Positions 43,530-50,981 of a DNA stretch of 64,000 bases are shown here, piece after piece (the first letter of the stretch is position 1; each line of letters opens with the position of its first letter). Where the stretch lies: contig NZ_JAMZIE010000004.1 of assembly GCF_024178165.1 (NCBI RefSeq), positions 186,001 through 250,000 of the forward strand. The letters run 5' to 3'. This DNA is from Halohasta salina (GTDB lineage: Archaea > Halobacteriota > Halobacteria > Halobacteriales > Haloferacaceae). Made by a program: the position numbers and the translations under genes. Under the pieces are notes generated by a model, which saw nothing but the letters and a program-made list of their open reading frames with translations, had not been told where the DNA came from and did not search any database.

Positions 43530-46500
43530 TCAGAATCCCGTCCGTTCGCGTTCGATCCGTACCCGGCGTTCGAGCCGGCGATACAGCGTCTCGACTAGCC
43601 GGTCGACGTCGGCGTCGTAGGCCAGCGACTCCGCACCGGGGAGCCCCGCGCCGGACCGGCCAGCCGCTCGATCGGCGGCCCGGCGGTCGGTAGCCCGCTC
43701 GGGCTGTCGGGCCGACTCGGTCGACGGGCGGGACTCGGGCCGCTGAACGGCCCCGAAGGGATCGGAGCCGGCCGCGGACCGATCGTTCTCCGTGGGTGGC
43801 CCGTCACTCGTCCGGTCACCGGGCGGCGGTGAGCCGCCAGCCAGCCGATCACCCCTCGACGGCGAGCCGTCGACCGCCGGATCGGCAGACCGGTCGGCGG
43901 GAGACCGGTCGGCGGGAGACCGACCGTTGGGGGACCGCTGGCGGCTGCGGCCGGCCGATCGTCGCCGGTCCCAACCTGCCTCGCGGTCCCGGTCGACCGG
44001 CTGCCGCGCCGGCGACCGCTCGAACGTCAGCCGCGGTCGCTGGCGTGTCGATCCATCCTCGGCGGCATCGGTCGGCGAGGCCGCGGTCGGTGCCCCGCTT
44101 GCCGGCCGTGGCTGCTCGCCAGTGGCGGCAGGCTCCATCGGTGGTGTGGCATCGACAGTCCGGCCGGCCGCCGATCGATCGGTAGTCGGTCCGTCTGCGT
44201 CGGCATCGGCGGTCGACTCGTGGGAATCGGCCACCGAGAGCACGGTCGGATCGCGGTCCGCTGTGGCCCGCTCGGCGGATCGGTAGACGGTGGCTTCGGC
44301 GGCCGAGTCACTGGAGGCCATCCGCAAGGGCGGTACCGAACCGGTGCGGCCCCCAGTACGAGCAGCCGCCTGTCGATCCCCGTCGACCGCCGTCGAGTGC
44401 CACGATCCGCGGGTGTCGACGGTGAGCGTCGGGGATCCCCGTTCGCGCCACGCCGACGGTGGAGCCGACGGGGCGTGGCCGACACCGGCAGATGTGGCGG
44501 CCGATCGGGTGGCCGGCAGCCGACCGAGCCCCGGAGCGGGATCGTCGGAATCTGCCGGTCCGACCAATGTCGGCGAATCGGCTGCCGCGTCGACCGCCGC
44601 TGCTGAGCCGGCCGCTATCGCCGGGTCGGTCGACCGACGGCGAGAGCGGTGTCCAAGCGCCGACCGACGGAGGGGAGTACCGCTCCCACCGGCAGCCGCG
44701 GAAGCCGCCCGGCGGCTACCGTCGACGCCCCGGCGGCCGTTCGGGAGGTCCTCAACGTGGGAGTGCCGGCGGGTCCGTGTCGGTCGGCGTCCGGCGTCAG
44801 AGCCGGCCGCCAGTCGGGGGCGGCGCGGCAGTCCGGAACGCGTTCCCTCGGCAGCCGAGTCGACTCCCGCAGACGCGTCGTCGGCCGGACGGTCGACCGC
44901 CGGTGGCCATCGGCTCCGACCGACGACCCCGCTTCGGTCGGTACCGTCGGTCCGACCGGCGTCCCGCGCGGCTGTGCGTGTTCCCGTCTCGACTCGGCGG
45001 TCGACACCCGGCCGCGGCCGGCCGAGGGGGGTCAGCTCGGGTTCTCGAAGTGGGACATCGGTCGACCGGGAACGACGGCCGCCGGTAGATGTCGACCCGT
45101 GAATCGAGCCGCGATGGCGTCGGAATCCGGTCGAAGGGTGTCGGGCGGTCGAATCGGGGGCCGTCGGACGCTGCGGCCGCCAGCCGGAGGCGACCGGGAT
45201 CGACCCAGCGGGGCGGTGGCTGTCGGGATCGGCGGGCCGCCCGTCGACGCCAGACGGGCCGAGGGAGGTCGATCCGGCGACGGCCAGCCGACCGACCACA
45301 GACATGGCCGGGCGAGGACGGTCCTGTGTGTGAGCGGCGGTCGACGGGCCGACCGGCGAACCGGCCGGTTCGGTCGCGCCGCGTCGGCGAGCGGAGTGAG
45401 CCGAAGACCCTCCGTCGACGGGCGACAGCGGGCGAACGGCCGATTGGTCGGATGCGGGCGAGAGGGCCGCCGACCGGCCGGATGTGGCGATAGCGGCCGC
45501 CGATCCCGAGGGGGTCGCGCGTTCGTCGGACCACCGATCCGGCCCGGTCGACGGCGGGGGCGATCGCGACGTGAGTGGCGGCGAAACACGTGTGGGACGG
45601 ACCGTCGTCGATCCGAGCGGGGATCGTGTGAGGGATGGTCCGTTTCGGGTGACGAGCGTAGCCGGCGACGATCCGGGCGTGTCGGAAGTGGTCGGTGTCG
45701 ACGATGGGTTCGGCGCGCGCGATCGGATCGCCACGTGCGACCGAGGCGGCGATGTAACCGACTGCCGCTCGGGCGACTGTTCGGCGGCAACCGAAGTCGA
45801 CACGGCGACTCCTGTCGGCGAGTGCGTCCGAGTGATTCGGGAGCCGAGCCGGGAACGGTCGCCGCGTGCCGATGGATCCGACCCGGAAGTCGATAGGAAA
45901 GGAAGTCGATGGCGATCACTGCCGGTAGCAATCCCAGACACCGGAGTCGACTGTCGACGCCGGAGACCGGGCTGCCGCCCCGACGACAACCTGTCTGAGG
46001 TCGGCAGGGTCGTCGACTCGGTTGATCGCCGGGCGGGGACGGCGTCGACTGATGGGGGCCGATCCGCCGGCGTTGCGGTAGCCGAGGGCAATCGCTCAAC
46101 GTGCTCGGGTCCCGTCGACGGCTGCCAGTGTGGGGCGGTGGGAGCCGCGGACAGTGACCACACCGCCCGACGGCTCGGTGAGGAATCGGATCCAGCGCGC
46201 GGCCGAGCACGCGCCGCCGACGGGGCGGCCCCATCAGCGCGCGGCGGCCGCCAAGCGGTAGTCGGCGGCTGGGCGGCGTCGGGACGGGTTGCGGGCCGCG
46301 TCTGCTGCGGCGTCGACCGGGATCGGGACGCCGACCACGCCCCCGATTGCGGAACGGCCCGCGCCGGTGGCGGATCGGGGGACAACGGCCGGCGATCGGC
46401 CGGAACCGATCGACGGGTTCGTGATGTGCCGACCCGCTCATTCGCCGACACTGGGGCCGCCGGCTGTCGGCTGTCGGCTGGCAGTGCGGTCGGATGCGAA

Positions 46501-48089
46501 CGGGGAGTCGACCGCGCCGACAGCGGGTGTGTGATCGGCCACGGGGACGGCAATGAAGCCGCCGTCGGAGACGACGCCGGAGAGCGAACGGTGGTCGGTC
46601 GACCGCCAGAGCGAGCGGCATCGGATAGCCGGGGGCGACGATCCGAGGAGTGAGACGGCTCGGTCGGTGCTGGTGCGAAAGCGGTGTCCGCGTGTGACAA
46701 TCCCGGTGTCGGGGGATCGTCGGGCGTCGACCGGTCGGCGGGCGATACGGTCGGTTCGACCGCCCGGGTCGACGATAGGTAGGACCGACCGGCCGGCTGC
46801 AACCGGGGGTCCCTCGCGGTCTCGATCCCACGGGTCGGCGGATCGGCCGCACGAGGTGTCGGCTCGACTGTGCGGGGAGCGGGATCGCCAACCACCGAAC
46901 GTCCGTGGGGGCGCATCCGGGTGGTCAGGGAGGTGGGCTGCTCGGTTGGGGATGGCTGGGTCGTCCCATCCGGGACGACTGTCGACGGCGACACGCCGGT
47001 GATCGTCGGTGGTGTGGCCGATGCAGGGACGGCTGGTGGTGTGGTCAGTGCAGGAACGGCTGGTGGTGTGGCCGACTCGCCGCTTGGCGGTACCGTGGCC
47101 CCCGACTGACACGGTACCGACCGCGGCGGATCGTCAGACACTGCGGAGCCCGCGGCGGGATCGGTAGCTCGGGGGAGCCGGTCGACGTGTGCCGATCCAT
47201 CGCGCTCCATCAGTAGGGCAGCCGTTGCGGGCTCGATGGCCGGACCGCCGGCCGACCGGCGGTCGGTCGAGGTGACGATGGTGTTGTCGGCCCATCGAGA
47301 ACGGCTCGGTGACGGGGGGAGGCTGCTGGTCGACCGGCGGCTGGTCGACCGGCGGCTGGTCGACGGGACAGCAGCGGTATCGCCCACCGGCCGACCGCTG
47401 GTCGACGACGGAGAGGATCCACCGGTGGCGCGGCCGCGGTCGGGTATGGGAGCGGCGTCGACACCGGGTTCGGCGGGCGGTGTCAGTTGGCCGATCGGGC
47501 GGCTCGGTCGCACCGCTCTCGCAGTCGACGACCGTCCAGAGGGTGTCTCCGAGGCAGTTGTCGACGAGTGCCGTTCGAGAGAGGTCGGGTCGGCGGAACG
47601 GCGATCGGAGGCCGGGAAGGAGCGGGACGCGCGGCTGCAGACCGGAGCGGCATGCTGGCCGAGCGCCGGGGAAGAGTGATGATCGGAAGCGCGCCCGGCG
47701 TCGTGGCTGGCCGCCGCACCGACCGACGACTCCCCGGCAGTGTGGTCGTGGGCCGGCGACTCGCCGGTAGGTGGGGACGCTGCCGGTCCGTCGGCCGGGG
47801 GCTCGCTCGGCGGGGTGCCCCGGTGTCGGAACGTGAGCCGCGCGGGGCTGTCGAGCCGGCCGACACCGAGCCGGAGTCGACCGGCGAACCCGCCGATCCT
47901 GTCGCCGATCCCGCCGCCGACCGCCGGGGCGTGATCGGTCGTCGTGCGGATACCGCTTGCCGAGACGGGATCGATGCCGACGGTCGACCGGCCGTCGGCG
48001 TCGGCGTCGGCCGGATCGGTCCGACCGATCGCCCGGAGCCGCGGCTCGATGGTGAATTCGCCGGCCGCAGGCGGTCGGTCGCCGGTCAC
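43530..48089 (-). CDS. 1519-residue disordered, lysine-free eCIS protein
   Basis: A very long Ser/Thr/Pro/Arg/Ala/Gly-rich protein with no predicted globular core over about 1350 residues. I find no lysine in it, and it is arginine-rich rather than acidic, unlike other proteins here. The N-terminus (FTIEPRLRAIGRTDP, LRLGVGRLDSPARLTFRHRG) looks ordered. The C-terminal end, DVDRLVETLYRRLERRVRIE followed by RERTGF, matches the short basic helix ending eCIS proteins encoded just before the LysM adaptor (Pvc6-like position). GTG start at 48089, the only start after an in-frame stop. Its role could be tape measure, tube lumen filler, scaffold or effector carrier; sequence does not decide. Parts may be weakly constrained, so its coding status in the middle rests on the uninterrupted frame. 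Confidence 0.7.
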   Translation of the reverse strand: MTGDRPPAAGEFTIEPRLRAIGRTDPADADADGRSTVGIDPVSASGIRTTTDHAPAVGGGIGDRIGGFAGRLRLGVGRLDSPARLTFRHRGTPPSEPPADGPAASPPTGESPAHDHTAGESSVGAAASHDAGRASDHHSSPALGQHAAPVCSRASRSFPASDRRSADPTSLERHSSTTASETPSGRSSTARAVRPSRPIGQLTPPAEPGVDAAPIPDRGRATGGSSPSSTSGRPVGDTAAVPSTSRRSTSRRSTSSLPPSPSRSRWADNTIVTSTDRRSAGGPAIEPATAALLMERDGSAHVDRLPRATDPAAGSAVSDDPPRSVPCQSGATVPPSGESATPPAVPALTTPPAVPASATPPTITGVSPSTVVPDGTTQPSPTEQPTSLTTRMRPHGRSVVGDPAPRTVEPTPRAADPPTRGIETARDPRLQPAGRSYLSSTRAVEPTVSPADRSTPDDPPTPGLSHADTAFAPAPTEPSHSSDRRPRLSDAARSGGRPTTVRSPASSPTAASLPSPWPITHPLSARSTPRSHPTALPADSRQPAAPVSANERVGTSRTRRSVPADRRPLSPDPPPARAVPQSGAWSASRSRSTPQQTRPATRPDAAQPPTTAWRPPRADGAAPSAARARPRAGSDSSPSRRAVWSLSAAPTAPHWQPSTGPEHVERLPSATATPADRPPSVDAVPARRSTESTTLPTSDRLSSGRQPGLRRRQSTPVSGIATGSDRHRLPFLSTSGSDPSARGDRSRLGSRITRTHSPTGVAVSTSVAAEQSPERQSVTSPPRSHVAIRSRAPNPSSTPTTSDTPGSSPATLVTRNGPSLTRSPLGSTTVRPTRVSPPLTSRSPPPSTGPDRWSDERATPSGSAAAIATSGRSAALSPASDQSAVRPLSPVDGGSSAHSARRRGATEPAGSPVGPSTAAHTQDRPRPAMSVVGRLAVAGSTSLGPSGVDGRPADPDSHRPAGSIPVASGWRPQRPTAPDSTARHPSTGFRRHRGSIHGSTSTGGRRSRSTDVPLREPELTPLGRPRPGVDRRVETGTRTAARDAGRTDGTDRSGVVGRSRWPPAVDRPADDASAGVDSAAEGTRSGLPRRPRLAAGSDAGRRPTRTRRHSHVEDLPNGRRGVDGSRRAASAAAGGSGTPLRRSALGHRSRRRSTDPAIAAGSAAAVDAAADSPTLVGPADSDDPAPGLGRLPATRSAATSAGVGHAPSAPPSAWRERGSPTLTVDTRGSWHSTAVDGDRQAAARTGGRTGSVPPLRMASSDSAAEATVYRSAERATADRDPTVLSVADSHESTADADADGPTTDRSAAGRTVDATPPMEPAATGEQPRPASGAPTAASPTDAAEDGSTRQRPRLTFERSPARQPVDRDREAGWDRRRSAGRSRQRSPNGRSPADRSPADRSADPAVDGSPSRGDRLAGGSPPPGDRTSDGPPTENDRSAAGSDPFGAVQRPESRPSTESARQPERATDRRAADRAAGRSGAGLPGAESLAYDADVDRLVETLYRRLERRVRIERERTGF
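43891..43920 (-). repeat. perfect 15-bp tandem repeat in the giant gene
   Basis: CGGTCGGCGGGAGAC occurs twice in tandem and encodes RSPAD-RSPAD. Being a multiple of three it keeps the frame, which suggests growth by slippage of a coding disordered region. Confidence 0.85.
47014..47067 (-). repeat. imperfect 27-bp tandem repeat in the giant gene
   Basis: Two copies of a 27-bp unit (GTGG[CT]C...GGCTGGTGGT) encode PPAVPALTT and PPAVPASAT. Differences are few and in frame. Confidence 0.75.
47326..47364 (-). repeat. 15-bp repeat, 2.6 copies, in the giant gene
   Basis: CTGGTCGACCGGCGG is present twice in full and once in part, encoding STSRR-STSRR-STS. Another in-frame expansion within the disordered region. 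Confidence 0.85.
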
Positions 48090-48133
48090 GGCGCTCCCGC
48101 TCCGTTCGAGTCACGCTGGCTGGGTCGGGACAT
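48086..48133 (-). CDS. 15-codon upstream ORF before the giant gene
   Basis: ATG at 48133 opens MSRPSQRDSNGAGAP and stops with a TGA that overlaps the GTG of the giant gene (GTGA). A TATA-like GATTTTAAACC at 48168-48178 is about 40 nt upstream. It may couple or control translation of the giant gene. There is no proof of translation. Confidence 0.35.
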   Translation of the reverse strand: MSRPSQRDSNGAGAP

Positions 48134-48167
48134 GACGGACTAGTAAGACACAGTGGCTGCCGTCTCT

Positions 48168-48178
48168 GGTTTAAAATC
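48168..48178 (-). promoter_or_regulatory. TATA box before the giant gene
   Basis: Minus-strand GATTTTAAACC within the 129-bp gap between the tail terminator and the giant gene, suggesting that the large baseplate operon has its own promoter. Confidence 0.5.
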
Positions 48179-48218
48179 TCGGACGGAGGGGCGGCCCAGC
48201 CGGTGGGGCTGCGGTCGG

Positions 48219-48830
48219 TTAGGAGTCCGAGTGTCGGGAGAGATCCGTCTCGCGGTCGGTGACGGGCGTGATCTCCTCGCGCCGCCGGGAGTCGACGAAC
48301 ACCGGCCCGACGTGGTAGATCGCCGACGGCGTAAACGCTGTCTCCGGCAGCCGCGACCACAGCGCCGACCGCTCGTCGAGGCCGGTGTCGACAAGCGAGA
48401 CCTGCAGTTCGGCGGTCTCGTCGAACGATCCGCCGAGCTGGTCGGCACTCAGCACCGCGTGGTCGTGGAACGTCTGCATCGCCAGCCCGAGCAGCCGCTG
48501 TTGGGCGACCGTCTGTCCGGTCGCGCCCTCGCCGGTACCGGTCGAGTGGGACGTCACCAGATAGTACAGGTCGAGCGCGAGCGGGGACCCCCGCTGGACC
48601 GACGGATCGCCGGTCCGGTTCGCGTCGGTGTTGGCCAGCGAGCCGTTCTCCTCGATCCGGTAGAGCGACAACGACAGCCGCGTCTCGGAGTCGGCCTCGA
48701 CCGCGTCGGGAGCAACGAGCGACACCGAGTCGGGGGTCAACGACGCCACGTCCTCGCGGTCGGCGATCCGGTCGCGGAGCACGCCGAGCAGCGTCTCACT
48801 GACGTCCGCAATCGCGGTGTATTCGGCCAT
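48219..48830 (-). CDS. tail terminator protein, DUF4255/Pvc16 type
   Basis: 203 residues from ATG at 48830 (a TTG three codons earlier is less likely). DUF4255 signature: TAIADVSETLLGVLRDRI, SLVAPDAVEADSETRLSLSLYRIEEN, PLALDLYYLVTSHS, QRLLGLAMQTFHDHAVLSAD and SAIYHVGPVFVDS. In Pvc/Afp the C-terminal homologue Pvc16 caps the far end of the tube and sheath. First gene of the cluster, divergent from the membrane protein at 48914; the shared AT-rich block ATTTAAAT lies between them. Confidence 0.9.
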   Translation of the reverse strand: MAEYTAIADVSETLLGVLRDRIADREDVASLTPDSVSLVAPDAVEADSETRLSLSLYRIEENGSLANTDANRTGDPSVQRGSPLALDLYYLVTSHSTGTGEGATGQTVAQQRLLGLAMQTFHDHAVLSADQLGGSFDETAELQVSLVDTGLDERSALWSRLPETAFTPSAIYHVGPVFVDSRRREEITPVTDRETDLSRHSDS

Positions 48831-48877
48831 CGCCCGCAACCGACGGTCGCCGACCCCATAATCCTTTCACTTCCCCG

Positions 48878-48890
48878 ATAATTTAAATGC
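48878..48890. promoter_or_regulatory. shared AT-rich TATA region between the eCIS cluster and a membrane protein gene
   Basis: The palindromic ATTTAAAT at 48881-48888 can be read as a TATA element on both strands: 27 nt before the plus-strand ATG at 48914 (leaderless) and about 50 nt before the minus-strand ATG at 48830 (short leader). One TATA core may serve both directions. Confidence 0.5.
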
Positions 48891-48913
48891 GATAATGGGT
48901 CCAGACAGCATAA

Positions 48914-50032
48914 ATGTCGATCACACAAGTTCGGAAGGCGGGCAAGAAGTACGCCAAGCGGTACGCGCGACTTACGGTCGTCTCGGCGGTCGTCGCCGCG
49001 GTGCTGACGGCCATCGTCGGCGCGGTCGTCGACCCCAGTCGGATCGCGGTGCTCCCTGAGTGGCTCGACAGGCCGGCGTTCGTGGCCGTCTTCGTCCAAG
49101 CGTTCGCGGCGTGTTTCGCACTGGGCCTTCTCGGACGCGTGCTCGCGCGCAACTGGACGAAACTGAAGACGCTGTGGACCGAATCGATCGGCGGCCCGCT
49201 TGCCGACCGATGGCGGGGCCTCACCCGACGCACGCAGGCCGTGCTCGTCGGACTCGTCGCGGCGGTCGTCACCGGCGGCCTGATCGCTGGCGTCGACCAC
49301 TTCACGGCCGTCCCACGGTGGCTGCTCGCAGTCGGCCCGCTCCTCACGTGGCCTGCCGGCACCTACCTCGGACTGGCCCGCCACCGGCCGACCGTCGACG
49401 GCGGACGCGACGACAACGGCGGTAAATGGCGGCGGTACGCCGAGCTACGGCATCTCGAAACGCGGACGATCGCCCTCCTGATCGGCTATCTGATCGCGGC
49501 GGCCACGGGCGGCGGGATCCGACTGCTGGGCGTCAACCCCGCGGTGACCGTCGCGGTCGGCCTGTCGGTCTGGCTGGTCGCCACCGTGGTCGTCTACGAC
49601 CGCTACGAGCGCGTGCTGACCGAGCGCTCGGCGCTCGCGATCGTCGACGACACCGATCCCGCAAGCGGGCGCGAGGGCGTCGAGCTCACGATCGCAAACA
49701 CGGACCACGAGCCGATCGCGCTCCCGTCGCCGACGCTCGTCGACACGGCCGGCGACCGCTACCGGTTGGCCGAGCGACTCACGGTCCAGCCCGGCGGGAC
49801 CGTGACCGTCGAACTCCCCGCTGCGTTCCGGCTCACGCCGATCGACGCCGAGCGGACGCTGCCGCTGGGCTATACCCTCGACCGGAGCCGAGCGGCCCCG
49901 AGCCTCTACACCGAGACCGGGACGGCGTTCGCCCTCCAGCCCGCCGAGACCGACGACGAACCGGCGTGGTCAGCGGAGGTCGCCTACGACACCGAGCCGG
50001 TCGGCCGACCGGCGGCTCACGGGCAGGACTAA
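48914..50032 (+). CDS. haloarchaeal membrane protein of unknown function
   Basis: 372 residues: a basic N-terminus (RKAGKKYAKRYARL), about six TM helices in the first 250 residues (VVSAVVAAVLTAIVGAVV, FVAVFVQAFAACFALGLLG, AVLVGLVAAVVTGGLIAGV, WLLAVGPLLTWPAGTYLG, IALLIGYLIAAATGGGIRLL, VTVAVGLSVWLVATVVVY), then a beta-sandwich-like soluble tail with VELTIANTDHEPIALPSP. I do not recognise a named family. It is divergent from the injection cluster and may share its promoter region. Confidence 0.7.
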   Translation: MSITQVRKAGKKYAKRYARLTVVSAVVAAVLTAIVGAVVDPSRIAVLPEWLDRPAFVAVFVQAFAACFALGLLGRVLARNWTKLKTLWTESIGGPLADRWRGLTRRTQAVLVGLVAAVVTGGLIAGVDHFTAVPRWLLAVGPLLTWPAGTYLGLARHRPTVDGGRDDNGGKWRRYAELRHLETRTIALLIGYLIAAATGGGIRLLGVNPAVTVAVGLSVWLVATVVVYDRYERVLTERSALAIVDDTDPASGREGVELTIANTDHEPIALPSPTLVDTAGDRYRLAERLTVQPGGTVTVELPAAFRLTPIDAERTLPLGYTLDRSRAAPSLYTETGTAFALQPAETDDEPAWSAEVAYDTEPVGRPAAHGQD

Positions 50033-50104
50033 CCCCGGGGTCGACCCCCGAATTGGGAGCCGATGTTAGTAATCGTTATACGGCGGCTGTTCAATAGCTG
50101 GCAT

Positions 50105-50974
50105 ATGCAACGACGCGCTGTGGCAGTGTATGTCGCGTTCTTTGTGCTTATCGCGGCGGCGTCATACACGCTTCTCGCGACGGCCGAAGAGCCAACGATC
50201 ACACTCGACGACCCGGAATACGAGCTTGCGGAGGGCGAGACGTTCACCGTCGGCGGTCAAGAGTACACAGTAGCCAGCATCGAGGAAACGACTGAAGAAC
50301 AGGGTGGCGGCCACGGCAGCTCCGCAGAGGAGGTGACCGTCGTGACCGGAACCATCGAATGGACCGAAACCGACGTCGAGATGAGCGAGACGTGGGCCAA
50401 CGAGGACACCGTCGAGATCGACGGGATGGAGTGGCAGGTGCTGATCGAGGGCGAGAACGCGACCTCGATGACCCTCCAAGAGACGGTCGACCGGCAGGCA
50501 ATCCTCGAAAACGATCCGAGCGCCGACAACGAGACGATCGAACGCGACGACGGTGAGTACGTCGTCGTCACCAGCGGTGGCGAGGAGGACCTCGTCCCGG
50601 CTGAGGAGTACTTCCCGGCGCCGACGACCGGTAGCTACGCGGTCGGCGACCGCTTCACGTACAACAACCAGACGGTGACCGTCAGCGAGATCAGCGGCGG
50701 CGAGGCGACGCTCACCTGGACCGAAGACCAGACCAACACGAACAGCCTCGGCAACGAGGGAACCGTCGAGTTGGCCGACGGGGCGGAGTACCTGAGCTAC
50801 CTCCCGGACACCAACACGCTCCAGCTGACAAGCGATATGAGCGAGTACGAGGCGCAGGTCGCCGAGAAGGAACAGTTCTCCCAGCGGACGAGCGGCTTCC
50901 GCTACACCACGTTCACCGCGCTGCTGTTCGCGGGCTCGCTGATCGCCTTCGCGTTCCTGCCGTCGCGGTACTGA
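50105..50974 (+). CDS. bitopic membrane-anchored exported protein with repeated beta domains
   Basis: 289 residues from ATG at 50105; TATA-like GTTATACGG is about 27 nt upstream. N-terminal TM (VAVYVAFFVLIAAASYTLL), a strongly acidic ectodomain of about 230 residues and a C-terminal TM (FTALLFAGSLIAFAFL). Three similar segments, ETFTVGGQEYTVASIE, DTVEIDGMEWQVLIEG and DRFTYNNQTVTVSEIS, suggest a repeated small beta domain. Function unknown. Confidence 0.65.
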   Translation: MQRRAVAVYVAFFVLIAAASYTLLATAEEPTITLDDPEYELAEGETFTVGGQEYTVASIEETTEEQGGGHGSSAEEVTVVTGTIEWTETDVEMSETWANEDTVEIDGMEWQVLIEGENATSMTLQETVDRQAILENDPSADNETIERDDGEYVVVTSGGEEDLVPAEEYFPAPTTGSYAVGDRFTYNNQTVTVSEISGGEATLTWTEDQTNTNSLGNEGTVELADGAEYLSYLPDTNTLQLTSDMSEYEAQVAEKEQFSQRTSGFRYTTFTALLFAGSLIAFAFLPSRY

Positions 50975-50981
50975 CCGGCAC

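Noticed and set aside
45032-46891. 619-codon alternative minus-strand frame within the giant gene
   Set aside because: Arg/Pro/His-rich shadow without motifs; the main frame links recognisable ends on both sides.
28357-48830. Prophage or type VI secretion system
   Set aside because: No capsid, portal, terminase, integrase or lysis genes, and no TssJLM membrane complex or ClpV; the set matches eCIS/phage-tail-like particles.
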